Shown here: piece after piece, positions 11,036-21,350 of the stretch
How positions within the stretch are numbered: the stretch's first letter is position 1
Layout: each line of letters starts with the position of its first letter
Assembly: GCA_934047225.1 (NCBI GenBank)
Contig: OW203990.1
Location: forward strand, 24,221,045-24,285,044
DNA: 64,000 nt
Direction: 5' to 3'
Origin: Ypsolopha sequella
Lineage: Eukaryota > Arthropoda > Insecta > Lepidoptera > Ypsolophidae
Notes under the pieces: model-generated
Database searches by the model: none
What the model was told of the DNA's origin: nothing
Seen by the model: only the letters and a program-made list of their open reading frames with translations
Program-made: the position numbers and the translations under genes

Positions 11036-12188
11036 TAACTGGCCAAATTTCAGGTTGACACAATTTTGTGTAAAAACTTTCCGGGACTCCTATTCTGTAT
11101 GACGCATAATCGCGTTCCGTCCTTGTCCTTATTTTTTCCACCTTGATATCTACCTTACCTCCGATAATGCTCACTACAAAATCTGTCATCTCTTTGTCCG
11201 TAGTTGTTTTCTGTAAACGCCAAACGTGAAGATATTTCTTCCTCTCTATGCCCTTTAGTTGCAGACTCGTTGTATTTCCTCCTTTTTTTAATTCCGTAAA
11301 GTTTAGTTTTCTCCTGTTATTTTGATTTAGCTTCCACTCTTCATCTGTGCTAATAGATTTTATTTCATTCGGCCTATTGTTCATAACTGACCTTTCCGCT
11401 TGTTTCCTGGCCCCACCCTCTGCGTCAACATCACAATGCGATAACAAAACTGCAGAATAAGATTGTTGTGATGTATGCTGTGAAGCCGCGATTGTAGGTG
11501 GAGGAGCGACTAATCCGAGTGGTTCAGTATTTACTGTATGCGTAGGGTTAGTTTTAGTGTCGGTTTTCTTGACATTAACAACCCTGTCAGCGTAGGGCTT
11601 AGTATGTGGCTCTTTCGAATGTAACAACTTGTTTTCTAATTTTCCTATTTGCCTATCCCTCTCTTCCAGGGATTCCTTCAATTCCCTAATTGATTCTGAC
11701 ATATTTTCTACTACCTTACTTAATTGCTGGACGTCCTGCCTCAGAGGTGATATTTCCTCATTCTGCGTTCTTAGTAAAAATAGTTCATTGCGAATTCCAA
11801 GCAATATCTCTGACATATTTTCATCACAGTTTCCGTGTAATTTATAAAAAGAATCATGTTTGGAACTACCCCCGCGAGCCGTATTAACATTCCTGTCCCG
11901 TTCCGCTACGGTTTCATCAGTTATTGTAGTGTTACTATCTGACACATAAGTGGTATTCCATCCAGTAAGAGAAGTGCGTATAGGCGTATCAATGTTACCC
12001 CCTTTAGGTCTCTCGCTTACGCATTTTGGGCATGACCAAATTTCCTTTGCCTCTTGGGAAAAGGCTTCAAAAACTACGGGGGTAATGCCGACACATTTCA
12101 AATCATAAAGTGCTTTACAAATTGAACATTCCAGATAATCCAGAGACTGAATTTTCTTTCTGCATGCATCACAAGTAGTTGCACCCAT
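10956..12188 (-). CDS. LINE-B ORF1: PHD-finger + coiled-coil protein, 410 aa
   Basis: Residues 7-56 form a PHD-like zinc finger: CDACRKK, LECSICKALYDLKCVG and WSCPKC supply the Cys pairs. A coiled coil follows (about residues 120-190, with LRQDVQQLSKVVENMSES). The C-terminal domain has ERKKYLHVWRLQKTTTDKE and FGEWVWFHKARVS, typical of ORF1 proteins of CR1/Jockey-group elements. It is uninterrupted and starts at the ATG at 12188. Its role is probably RNA binding and target choice; this is family knowledge, not shown here. Confidence 0.8.
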   Translation of the reverse strand: MGATTCDACRKKIQSLDYLECSICKALYDLKCVGITPVVFEAFSQEAKEIWSCPKCVSERPKGGNIDTPIRTSLTGWNTTYVSDSNTTITDETVAERDRNVNTARGGSSKHDSFYKLHGNCDENMSEILLGIRNELFLLRTQNEEISPLRQDVQQLSKVVENMSESIRELKESLEERDRQIGKLENKLLHSKEPHTKPYADRVVNVKKTDTKTNPTHTVNTEPLGLVAPPPTIAASQHTSQQSYSAVLLSHCDVDAEGGARKQAERSVMNNRPNEIKSISTDEEWKLNQNNRRKLNFTELKKGGNTTSLQLKGIERKKYLHVWRLQKTTTDKEMTDFVVSIIGGKVDIKVEKIRTRTERDYASYRIGVPESFYTKLCQPEIWPVNVEFGEWVWFHKARVSNEPAEEKTLH

Positions 12189-12420
12189 TACTTAGTTTTA
12201 CGTATCTACTTACGCGCCGCATACTGGGTCAACAGACTGGGTTGTGAAAGAGACAGCCGGGCGCCTCCTGTCGTACGTAGAACAGAGATGGCGGCAGCTT
12301 GCCCACTCGGGTCGTTGACACTCCCGGTCGTAAACACTTGAGCACTTCCGTTGTTGTTGTTTAATTTAAGATCGTGTTAACTTCGCAATAAAGGCTAATT
12401 TCCTTGATTGCAAATTAGAC

Positions 12421-12731
12421 AAAAATATAAATGTAGATATTTCCGCAAAGCACGTCCGCTCACTAGCTACACCAGCTATATTATATATTACCAATCATAT
12501 TGTGGAAATGGATGCCATTTAGGACAAACTATTTTTGAAGATTTAATTTTAGTTATCAAACTGACAATAAAAACAAAATTTAATACGTTGATGTTATAAC
12601 TTTGAAATCAACTATCAAACAAAAAACAAAGAATGGAAATAGGTGATGGAATTACATTAATTAATGAACTCATGAATCGGGAAGAAAATTTCGGCAATTT
12701 CATAGGTTTGCATCCAATATTATTTACTTAC
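12421..12731. other. Non-coding stretch between LINE-B and gene copy 3
   Basis: AT-rich sequence without a supported exon. Neither strand matches the C-terminal exon of copies 1 and 2. Confidence 0.5.
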
Positions 12732-12872
12732 GGTGAGATTGCTTCTCGTAATCTTCCAGTAAGTTTTTGATAGTACTGTCTTGTGTTAGCATATTTTTTT
12801 CTAGCATAACTTTAATCATTTTTCTTTTATACACAGGGAAATTCTCACAAAATTTGTCTTTGTACCCAGGGT
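12732..12872 (-). pseudogene. Copy 3, extra partial KKW exon
   Basis: The complement reads LYPGYKDK then CENFPVYKRK and an end like KNLLEDYEKQS, matching the C-terminal half of the KKW exons. It is followed by a GTAAGT donor at 12731. Homology starts abruptly at about 12872 with no acceptor, so the first half is missing. It is a truncated duplicate of the exon at 12988-13329. Confidence 0.75.
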
Positions 12873-12884
12873 ACAGAGTAATAA

Positions 12885-12953
12885 TTTAATGTGTAATATT
12901 TGTTGGTGAACCAAATAAATAAATATATAAATAAAATACCTCATACAACACAT
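12885..12953 (+). repeat. LINE 3'-tail remnant shared with gene copy 1
   Basis: The stretch gtgtaatatttgttggtgaa followed by aaataaataaatatataa is nearly the same as 33478-33547 in gene copy 1, at the same place beside the KKW exon. The insertion therefore predates the divergence, or a later exchange, of these two copies. In copy 1 a 423-bp MITE follows; here the site is empty at the TA of 12953-12954. Confidence 0.75.
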
Positions 12954-12987
12954 ACTAAAAGCAACAAACAAGTCGTTATTAACTTAC

Positions 12988-13329
12988 GTTGAGACTGTAC
13001 CTCGTAATCTTCTAGTAAGCTTTTAATAGTACTATCGTGTGTTCGCTTAAGCTTTTCTAATGCAATTTCAATAATTTTTGTTTTATAGAGAAGGAAATTT
13101 TGACATAACTTGTCTTTGTATCCAGGGTATAGACTTTCGAAATCTTGTATCAGGAGTCGGTAGCCCATGCGCATTCTTAAAGCAGGATATTGGGTCATAT
13201 ACTGAGCGACACCAAGAGTATGTGTCAATTGACTCAATCGGTATTCTAAAGTCTTTTTCCATTTCTTCTCCACCAACTCCCAAGGTCCGCTAAAGTCATT
13301 TAGCCAGAGGATGTCTTTGGAAATATTAT
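12988..13329 (-). CDS. Gene copy 3, exon 5 (KKW exon)
   Basis: Bounded by a TTTTTCAG acceptor and the donor CTCAAC|GTAAGT, with phase 1 at both ends. Read on the minus strand it has DILWLNDFSGPW, VEKKWKKTLEYRLSQL, VAQYMTQYPALRM and LYPGYKDKL, ending KSLLEDYEVQSQ. It is likely helical, with a basic C-terminal half. I do not recognise the family. The last 37 residues are identical to those of copy 1 but differ from copy 2, although other exons pair copy 1 with copy 2. Confidence 0.8.
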
Positions 13330-13894
13330 CTGAAAAACAATATTAAGAAAACAAAGATTAGAAATGAATGAAATTGAAAATGAAAAAAATGTGAATAAAT
13401 ACTTGTTCAGACAGACAATCACAGGATTGACATGGTTATCTTCTTTCTCAGAAATCTAATAAACGTATGAGGATAAAACAAGCAAATAAGCGCAAGAAAA
13501 TATTTTTTCAATGCAAGTGCTCGTAAAGGCCCACTTTTTATGCATCAAAACCGAACAGAAAGTCGATTATTTTGCCCTAGGGCTTTATTATTTTTTTATT
13601 TATTTACAATGGTTGGCTAACCTGCAGCCTTTCCTGTTTACCATAAATGTTATACTTTTTTCCACTGTTTAACGGCTCTAGATACAGTCCTTTTGAGCCA
13701 ATTATAATTTAAAGTTCACAAGATTATATTTGTTTTATTTCCTTACACTATGCATTGAAAAACGTAGTATGATACACGGGCGTAAGAGCAATAAATTACT
13801 CGGTTACGTTTAAACCTCGTAATTTATTCCTTTGCGCCCTTGTAGCATAAACTACTAAACTTAGTTTGCTGTCGTAGGACAGATATTGACGTAC
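13330..13894. other. Intron, nothing recognised
   Basis: AT-rich intron sequence between copy 3 exons 4 and 5, with a TTATTTATT run near 13590. No coding or repeat feature could be supported. Confidence 0.5.
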
Positions 13895-14258
13895 CTTTAT
13901 TGTTTTTTACTGCTTGTTTAGAATTTTTCAATTCTCGTTTATAGTCTCTTTTCCGATTTCCTAAGCAATCATATAATTTTCCTCTTGCACATGTTTTAAT
14001 GTTTAATTGCCTGTTGTAAGTATACGGAATGTAATAAGTGCTGACATTTTCATCCGGAAACATGTTTTTGATTTGATGAGCTAAATCAAGGAGTGTTTTG
14101 CTGGGAATTCTAACATTAATTGGGTCTTCTCCAAGTAATTCTTTAACGATTATGTTAGACAATTTTCGTCTACCGTGGCTGTCAAGTACTCTTTTGCCTT
14201 TGTTTAACTTTAACAATGTTCGACCTTCAGGACAAGCCATTAAAATGTTTAAAAGTAC
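13895..14258 (-). CDS. Gene copy 3, exon 4 (EGR-type exon 2)
   Basis: The acceptor CTTTTTTTCAG opens in phase 0 with VLLNILMACPEGRTLLKLNK. The donor AAAG|GTACGT leaves in phase 1. Core blocks are PEGRTLLKL, GRRKLSNIIV, LLGEDPINVRI, LLDLAHQIKNMFP and NVSTYYIPYT, then basic GKLYDCLGNRKRDYKREL. The same domain occurs twice in each gene copy. It resembles an uncharacterised domain I recall from insect proteins; I cannot assign a function. This copy is more diverged than those in copies 1 and 2. Confidence 0.8.
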
Positions 14259-14454
14259 CTGAAAAAAAGTATACAAATTAATATATTTAAGACAATCATG
14301 ATGATGGCTCTACGTTTACAATATTTGTCAATCATCAATATACTTATAATAAAAGAGTAGAACTCGTTGTTTTTGAACACTGAAGAAAAGTTATAAAAAT
14401 AGAAAGGGGGTGACTAAAGAAGAGAAATAGAACACAAATCAGCGATTTTTTGTT

Positions 14455-14972
14455 TTTTTTTCTGTCTGTCTGTCTGTTTGTTCGCGCACATCTCCGAAAC
14501 CACTGAATGGATTTGAATGTGGTTTTTTTATTACCATCGTAGTGACCCTGATCAACGTAAAGGCCATAAAAGGTGTAAATAAAATAACGTACAATAATTA
14601 ACGGCAGAGTTTGGGTGGAGCCGGGAGCAAAAGGCTATATAATATATGTAACATTGATCTGTCTTGTCTGTCCATCCATACTAAGGCTTATTGTAAAATA
14701 TGATGACCAGGGTCTGATGATGGGACTGAAAGGTAGATAAGGCATCTCCTTAACGGACAATAGCAGATCCTTCGAGTTTGGGCTTATTTGATTGGTCTTT
14801 ATTAGTACGTTGGTAAAACATGGTGACCAGGATTAGGTGACCACAGAAAAGTGGGTACGGAAACTCTTAAATGGATAATTGAGGATTTCCGTAAAGTTTG
14901 GGTTGATGATAAAGTCATAAGGCTTGAAAAATCATAATCCTTTGTTTACCTTATGCCACGGGCACAAGCTAG
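14455..14972. repeat. Dispersed lepidopteran-type repeat
   Basis: It opens with tctgtctgtctgtctgtttg then cgcacatctccgaaaccact, and ends with cacgggcacaagctagtt. I associate both ends with an abundant lepidopteran interspersed element. No coding capacity is visible. Confidence 0.55.
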
Positions 14973-15073
14973 TTAAATCATAAATGATCTAATACGTGGC
15001 ATTTGACATAGAGTCAAGTGGTAGTCAGCGCGGAAAAATCTGGGAAAAAGTGAATATTTAATCAAATTCTTAC

Positions 15074-15252
15074 TGGTTGTGGTTCAACCATTTCAATCAT
15101 TTTTGCGGAGCTTGAAGATGGAAACAGGACTGACTCCAGTGAATCTGGAAGTTTAATTTGTTCAGTGTTCACCAAGTTTTGTTGTAATTTTTTCTCTATC
15201 ATCCTCGAGGACTCGCTTGTATGGAGCTCTACATAGTTTTTGGGAAGATTGT
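15074..15252 (-). CDS. Gene copy 3, exon 3 (linker exon)
   Basis: It runs from an AATTTCAG-like acceptor (phase 1) to the donor CAACCA|GTAAGA (phase 0). The peptide has NLPKNYVELHTSESSRMIEK and ends in EMVEPQP. It is acidic and serine-rich, with no recognised domain. It is longer than its counterparts because of an insert containing FPSSSSAKMIE. Frame and splice sites are intact, unlike copy 2. Confidence 0.75.
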
Positions 15253-15700
15253 CTGAAATAAAAAATAAAATAAACATGTTTCGTAGAATGTGTAAAGCAA
15301 TGTTAAGGTAAATAAAAATAAATCAAAGAGGTCCATACTGAGAAATGGCTATGCTGGAAGATTGGTGGTGGACTTTTATCCACCTCTTTGTGGGAATAAG
15401 GTCTTTATATCACTCTGTCAAAAGACGGAATTACTCATAATGGAGTTTCCGTATCTGTCTGTGCGCAAAATAACTCAAGAACGGTAGCTTGAGCGAACAG
15501 ATGTAAGAAAAATCCTCCTTTCGACGTTAAAATCAAAATAATTCCTTTTTTCTGCAGAGCTTACGGTCGCTTTTGAACTTTGAGAGGAAATTTGCCCAAG
15601 ACAAGATAAAGAACAAAATAATTTTTGCTTCAAAACTTTGTTGTTATAATATCATGGAAAGAAAGAAAGTATTTTAGGTAAGTAGTATATATATAGGTAC
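15253..15700. other. Intron, no feature supported
   Basis: AT-rich intron containing a weak repeat-like passage (tctgtctgtgcgcaaaataa near 15450). No exon seen. Confidence 0.45.
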
Positions 15701-16103
15701 CTTTTTCTGCCATAGTAAACGTCGAAGTTGAAGTGCTTTGACTGACATCCTTAACGTCTGTCGAAGCATTACTCTCTGCTTCTCTGTACTCTCTCTTCCG
15801 ATTTACTAGGCACATATATAATTTACCCTTTCTACATTGTTTTTTTGATTTCTTGTATCTGTTATGTGACACTTTTATATAAGTGCTGATATTTTCTTTG
15901 GGAAATATACTTATAATTTGGCGGGCTACAATAAATAGTTGATCGGTGGATACCTTTGTATTGATAGGGTCGTTTCCAAGCAAATCTCTTACGATTAGAT
16001 TACAAAGTTTTTGCCTCTCTTTGTTATTTAGTACGCCCTTATTTTTGAACAATTTTAGGAGTCTTCGACCTTCGGGGTGTAAGGTTAATAAATTCATGAG
16101 GGG
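15701..16103 (-). CDS. Gene copy 3, exon 2 (EGR-type exon 1)
   Basis: The acceptor TTATTCCAG opens in phase 0 (P-L-M-N-L-L). The donor GAAAAAG|GTACC leaves in phase 1. Core blocks are PEGRRLLKLFKNKGVL, RQKLCNLIVRDLLG, DPINTKV, ARQIISIFPKENISTYIK and CRKGKLYMCLVNRKREY, then a Ser/Thr-rich end. It is a paralogue of exon 4 of the same gene and of the EGR exons of copies 1 and 2. It has no stops. Confidence 0.8.
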
Positions 16104-17156
16104 CTGGAATAAATATTATATTTAAATTAAATTAAGTTTTCACATGGTAGCATGAGAGCTGATGGATTGGAGTGATTTTGGGCAAGCCCAGCTTTCTCAC
16201 AGTTGTAATTCTAAGTGATCTGAACAAGAAAACCTAAAACTGCGTGAGGTTCCTCTCGGAGCAGGTCCCTGGGCTACTAGGGGGCCCCAAAATTACACAA
16301 AAAAGTAACTTTAGGCAACCTGATATTAATATAATGTAGTAATTTTCATCATCTTAAACATACAAATGGAAGAGTCATCCTTATTGATCCCTTGGTAGCA
16401 GAAGATTCTAAAGCCGCGTGCTGTTATAAAGGTAAGGGACCCGCTTTCTCTCAGCCAGTCTTAGATTTATTGATGAGTTACAACTGAAATAAAGCCGGGC
16501 CAGCCTCAATTACTCAATTTTCACTAGTTCTCATACTAAGGCTGTTTTCATGAAAATCAAAAACAACTTTATTCCTGATAACCCTATTGTCAGTACAAAA
16601 TTAGAATTCAGTAACAATGTTACTTCGGCTACATAACCCGAATCAAAAGGCCTTGGAAATAGAAATGGTGACTGTTCTATCCACCTTTCACTTACACACT
16701 ATTTCCGTTTATACTCGCACATAGAAATTCAGAAAGCATTAAAAACAATAGCAGTCAATGTGTATATTGTCGATTGCTCAAATCCCATAATGTGACGTAA
16801 ATATGTCGGTGTACGTTTGGACTATGACTATGCTGATAGTGCGGGTAGAAATTTTGAATCCCAAGGTCTTTTGACTCAGGACATACTACGGGTTTGTTAT
16901 GTTTTTTTTTTTATTGAAATTAATAAACTAAAGGCAAGCAACAACATCTAAAAGCAGAGCGGACTAATTTATTTTGTAAAATCTAATCACCTATGCCTCA
17001 AGAAATAGAAGTTTGAAGTTTTGAGGCTTTTTTCAACTATATTTTTGAAACAATCAAGTTAATTAAGTGATGAGGAGGTCGAGGGTACATAGATATTCTA
17101 CTTAAAATCAACTCAAATATATAATTATCTTATTTGAAGGTAGATACGAGTATTAC
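16104..17156. other. Intron, about 1 kb, nothing coding seen
   Basis: It lies between the acidic exon and EGR exon 1 of copy 3. No repeat with clear ends and no exon was found on either strand. Confidence 0.5.
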
Positions 17157-17332
17157 TTGATGCTGTGATATTTTTCCACCAGACCTCGTACTCGCGTCTC
17201 TTCGTTTGTTGATATCCGAAGCTGGTACAACGAAATCATTTTCCTCATCTCCTACCATGTATTCCTCGTCTTCATTTATATCCTGTGAGCCGATACTCCC
17301 AGTCTCTTCATCGTTGTCTTCGAAGATTTCAT
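17157..17332 (-). CDS. Gene copy 3, first visible exon (acidic exon)
   Basis: The acceptor GAACTAG|AT (phase 1) leads into DEIFEDNDEETGSIGSQD and DEEYMVGDEEN, then a basic end near DINKRRDASTRSGGK, and the donor CATCAA|GTAATA (phase 0). An in-frame ATG at 17346-17348 could be taken as a start. The aligned codon in copies 1 and 2 is ATA and a good acceptor lies just after it, so I prefer an internal exon. That means an upstream first exon not identified in the window. Confidence 0.7.
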
Positions 17333-18397
17333 CTAGTTCAAAAGACATAAATCAGCTATTAATACCATGATGGGATATCTAGAAAACATATGCCTGCACT
17401 GTTGCATTAGGTTTTTCAACCTGTAATAATAGTGTTGTTAAATTAAAGTAAATAAATATTGAAAATTGACCTTTTGTCTTGTAAACGATTATAATTACAA
17501 AAAAAAACAGTTACATATATCTCACAAAAATTTTACTTAACTGTATTTCTATGTTGTTAAATTAAATAAATAAAAATAAAAAATATTTTTTGGTCCAACA
17601 AAGGTCCGGTCACCCACGTTTTACTTTTTAATCAACGGTATCAAGTCGATGAACAAACACCGATATTTCAATGTCCAATATATGGATATCTACCTACATA
17701 TCTGATTTCGTATTTTAAATAAAATAAAATAAAATAAAACTAAAGAGCTTGTTGAACCATTTATTCCTCCCAACACTGCTTTGTATATGTTTTTACTCAT
17801 CCATTTCTTGTTTAGTTGAAGATTGGTGCTGTTGTGTTATTTCTTGATTTTAAAGATTTCTCTATAGATATTAAGGAAATATTTTATTTTCGTTACATAC
17901 AAAGTACAAAATCATAAATCTTAACTTATTCCGGTATTTAAACATACCTTAACCCTACGTTATCAAGTTGTAAGGTCGATAAGCAAAAATCGAATAAATT
18001 AATGAATGAATACATATTGTAAGGTCGATAAGCAAAAATCGAATAAATTAATGAATGAATACATACCTTAATGTACACGGTAAAAATAAAAAAAATAGTA
18101 AGAGTTTTGAATACACAATTTTGTAACAGGGCGCACTTAAAGCGATTTCTTCCAGTCAACCTTTGGGTGGTGAAGAAAGTATTGTTTTATGTAATGTGGA
18201 AGTGGGATACCAAATTTATAAAAGAAAAGAAACAAACCAATAAAGTAAAAATACATAATGCCTAACTACTTACTCGATTTTGTATTTTGAATGTAACAAA
18301 AAACAATTTAGAAAAGACAATTTATTTTAAATGCAATACTGCAATGTTTCGATTTTTATTTCCTTCAATTATACATATGTTCCTGATAATTCTATTA
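17333..18397. other. Upstream flank of copy 3; partly duplicated sequence
   Basis: Positions 17740-17900 resemble 27840-27960, upstream of copy 2, so the tandem duplication extends beyond the exons. It could hold a missing 5' exon, but no open frame is conserved between the two. Confidence 0.5.
17967..18065. repeat. Perfect tandem duplication, about 51 bp, two copies
   Basis: Two adjacent copies of a unit starting ttgtaaggtcgataagcaaa and ending aatgaatgaatacata. No difference between them was seen. Confidence 0.85.
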
Positions 18398-18576
18398 TTA
18401 TCTTAGTTTCAGTTCTTCCAAGTTTTGCACGTTGTATTCTTTGGACTTTTGGGGAATTTCTTTTAGTGTGTCTCTACACCTTTGCATTCTTTCTTGAGTG
18501 TTCTTCATTTTTTCTTGATGCTTGGGAAAACTTATTGCTTGCTTTAAAATTAACCTGTCAAAGGGCTTTAAATAAC
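18398..18576 (-). CDS. Possible terminal exon, basic RMQRCRD peptide
   Basis: A TTCGCAG acceptor is followed by two bases and then an open frame to TAA: YLKPFDRLILKQ, then KMKNTQERMQRCRDTLKEI and a Lys/Glu-rich end. The pattern (ERM-x-R-C/Y-R-x-x-L/I-K) is like the exon at 45121-45350, though only weakly. A degenerate relative with a stop codon lies at 28258-28375, upstream of copy 2, so it was duplicated with the gene array. Whether it is the last exon of another gene or an alternative exon is unknown. Confidence 0.4.
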
Positions 18577-18783
18577 CTGCGAATAACTTTGAATGGACCT
18601 GTCAATACTAAGAACTAAAAAGGAAAACAAGCAGTTTAATTTTAAATAAGACATTTATTTAGACAAAATACGGATAACTAGACTACACGCAAAAAAAAAT
18701 CTTAATAAAAGTTATGTTAGCTTAAATTATTTTAAAACACTGTAAACACTCCACAATACAGGAATGAACAAAATACTCTGATC

Positions 18784-19502
18784 TTAGGGGTCCGTTGCGC
18801 CAAACATGCTCTCGCGTTTGGACAATTCAGCTTATTAAAACAAAATATTTTTAACAATTAAAATTAGTGTAAGTAGTTAAGAAGTTGAACTACAATGTAA
18901 TTTTTCAGATTTGACACAAGTATCACAACCGTCGAGAAAAAAAATTGGAAATATCAGTAAAATCACGAAAAACGTAATTTGGCTTTGGAACTACTATGAT
19001 CAGTCTACTGATATAACTAAAAAATAAAATATTTTTTTATAGAGTAAAGAAATGAAAGTATTATGAAAGTAAAGTATATGAATTTTATTTCCTTTCGTTA
19101 TTTTAACAGAAATATTCAAACATTCTACATTTTTCCTGTACAGAAAAATTACGCAAAAGGAAATTGAATGTTTGTGTATTTCTTTTTAAATAACGAAAGG
19201 AAAAAAATATTAAAACATTATATGAATAAGGTACTTTGATTTCTTTACGAAAAAAAAATTCAATTTGGAACAAAAAAAAATTTTTTTTTTTCTGTTTGCT
19301 ACGTTAAATTACGCTATTTGTGATTTTAGTCATCTTTCCGATTTTTTTTCTCGATGATTGTGATACTTGTGTCAAATCTGAAAAATTATAATGTAGTTCA
19401 ACTTCTTAAATACTTACACAAATTTTATTTGTTAAAAATATTTTGTTTTAATATGCTAAATTGTCCAAACGCGAGAGCATGTTTGGCGAAACCGACCCTT
19501 AA
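18784..19502. mobile_element. Long hairpin (foldback) element, copy 1
   Basis: The whole 719-bp block is a long imperfect palindrome. The left end, ttaggggtccgttgcgccaa, mirrors the right end, ttggcgaaaccgaccctta. Inner arms carry the aagtatcacaa / ttgtgatactt pair, and the centre lies near 19140. A second copy is at 53634-54336. It has no coding capacity; open frames inside are palindrome sequence. Confidence 0.85.
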
Positions 19503-19751
19503 TTTAAGTAACTCTGTGCATAATTTGTGCAACTGAACATAATTAAACATTGTGACACTCGTGCAAAACTATTATAAAATTAACTTCGTTCGTTTCGCTA
19601 ACAAGCACTCGTGTCTAAATGTTTCAAATTATGTAACGGATGGACAAAATACTAATACGCGATTAAGAACAGAGTCTGTTGATTATTATTGCATCATAGT
19701 GGGACTACATCTTACGGCTTCGTCAATAAGATACTATTGTGTCGATTCAAC

Positions 19752-19883
19752 GTAACACAACTTAACTTATGTGATAGGACTAACCTTATTTTAAGCGTCC
19801 TGTCTTTTTCTTTCTTTATCGGAAAGACAAGGACACAACACTTAAATTAAGTTTAGTCCTATCAAATAAGTTAAGATGTGCTA
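19752..19883. mobile_element. Small hairpin MITE
   Basis: The arm gataggactaac around 19772 pairs with gtttagtcctatc around 19852. Outer arms (cacaacttaacttat / ataagttaagatgtg) and an inner tgtctttt/aaagaca pair extend the stem. Confidence 0.7.
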
Positions 19884-19968
19884 CACAGAATCAACACCTA
19901 TACCTATATAAATGTATTATTTTATCTCCAAGTTAGCCAGGAGTATGAAGCAATCCAAGAACAGGGGA

Positions 19969-20107
19969 TCTAAAAAGGCCGACTTGGGTGAATCATAAAA
20001 TGATTTGAAAGTAGGATGGAGTCAGAGTTTTTTCACTCATGCAAAAGAGACGGCATTAGAACAGAATCATAACATGATTCATCCAAAGCGGCCTTTTTAG
20101 AGGACCA
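19969..20107. mobile_element. Small hairpin MITE
   Basis: The left arm, ctaaaaaggccgacttgggt, pairs imperfectly with the right arm, tccaaagcggcctttttaga. There is no coding content. It lies immediately downstream of the C-terminal exon of gene copy 2. Confidence 0.6.
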
Positions 20108-20125
20108 GTGGTCTTATCGTAGTAT

Positions 20126-20607
20126 CTAAGAATCAATACCCAAGTCAGTCAACAATTCGTTGACTGCGACGAATTGCTTATCCCAGGGGTTTATAATATT
20201 ATAAAATCCTTTTTGGATAAAATTCCAGACATTTTCACATTCTACTGGGTATTTGCAGTTCAAGCTCGTATATATTTTAAAGCAAATATCAACAGCTTGT
20301 AAGACAGAGTGAACCTGACATAAAGAGCTGTCAACAACAACAAAATATTGTTCAATTGTAGTAATGCTAGGTCCAACGATAAATATTGACGGCAAAATTG
20401 ACGGATATTCTTTTTCTGTTCTTCTAGTAACGATTTCACGTAAATCTTTCACCGTAGCAACATGTTTAATAAATCGTTCCCTTGACACCTGTTTGGAGGG
20501 ACGCAAGCAACTTTCTTTTGTCTTTATTGTAACACGACCTACCATTGATGCTAGTAGCAAAAATGCTGTTATTGAGGTCGACTCCTGAGACGCGTTGCTA
20601 CCTTCCC
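20126..20607 (-). CDS. Gene copy 2, exon 6 (C-terminal exon)
   Basis: The acceptor TTGTTTAG (phase 1) opens GEGSNASQESTSITAFLLL. Then come RFIKHVATVKDLREIV, LPSIFIVGPSITTIEQYF, VLQAVDICFKIYTSLNCKYP and FIQKGFYNIINPWDKQF, ending at TAG after DLGIDS. The block VD-x-x-FK followed by YP-x-EC resembles the C-terminal domain of uncharacterised insect proteins I recall. It is a paralogue of 31595-32085, open throughout, and may still be functional even though this copy's linker exon is broken. Confidence 0.8.
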
Positions 20608-20749
20608 CTAAACAAAAAGTAATAAAGTATCATGATAAAAACACATTTAACTTTACAGAAAATACAAAACACAACAAAAAAAAAAACTAAATAAATTTAT
20701 ATTGCCTTTATCGGCTTATTTTTTTGATATATAATTGTGTAGGTAAATA

Positions 20750-21066
20750 TATATATACATCATCAGGCATAAAATAATAAAACATCATGATCGAATCCAA
20801 GATATATTTCGGGCCCCACTGGGCCTCGCACCAGTTGCAGTAATAAGTAATGATGACAGAATGACAAATAATATTTCCAAGATGATAATGAGAAAAATAA
20901 AATAAAAAAAATATTAAGAACGGCAAAACTACTTTATTAAAAACTAAACTTTTTGATTGAAATGAGGATGTGAATGTGGGTGGGATAGAGATAGAAGGTG
21001 TTTACCAGTGGGGCTCGAAATATATCTTGGATTCGATCATGATGTTTTATAATTGTGCCTAATGTA
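20750..21066. mobile_element. MITE with about 70-bp inverted ends
   Basis: The left arm catgatcgaatccaagatata pairs with the right arm tatatcttggattcgatcat, close to GGGCCCCACTGG and CCAGTGGGGC. The same 'gatatatttcgggcc' theme recurs in hairpins at 45525-45712 and 57000-57160. Confidence 0.7.
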
Positions 21067-21335
21067 TATACAAGGTGACTTTTTGGTCATCGTCCAAATT
21101 CATACTGGAGGCTTGGTAAGTGATCAGCACCATGAATCGATAACAATTTTTGTGAAATTCGTATAATGAAATTTCGACTTCCCATAGTAATTCACTCCCA
21201 GTCCTGAGTGAATCACTATGGGGAGTCGAAATTTAGTTTTATGAATTTTACAAAAATCGTTATTGGTTCATGATGCTGATGAGTTACCAAGGCTCAGGTA
21301 TGAATTTGGACGATGTTCACAAATTCACCTTGTAT
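21067..21335. mobile_element. Hairpin MITE, tandem pair, unit 1
   Basis: Ends are atacaaggtgactttttggt and its mirrored form ending caccttgtat. The stem continues almost to the centre near 21200 (ggagtcgaaattt and partner). Confidence 0.8.
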
Positions 21336-21350
21336 ATTTACCTATATAAT

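Larger units (their letters stand above)
6450..12420 (-). mobile_element. LINE-B, non-LTR retrotransposon with an internal insertion
   Basis: Order on the minus strand is leader (12189-12420), ORF1 with a PHD finger, an overlapping ORF2 5' part, an insertion of 1361 bases (8231-9591), the ORF2 3' part, and an AT-rich tail near 6450-6640. Without the insertion it would be about 4.6 kb. The element lies downstream of the last exon seen of gene copy 3, which may explain why that copy's C-terminal exon is not in the window. Confidence 0.8.

Noticed and set aside
17130..17348. ATG at 17348 as the gene start of copy 3
   Set aside because: The aligned codon is ATA in copies 1 and 2, and a good acceptor with consistent phase lies just downstream; an internal exon fits better.
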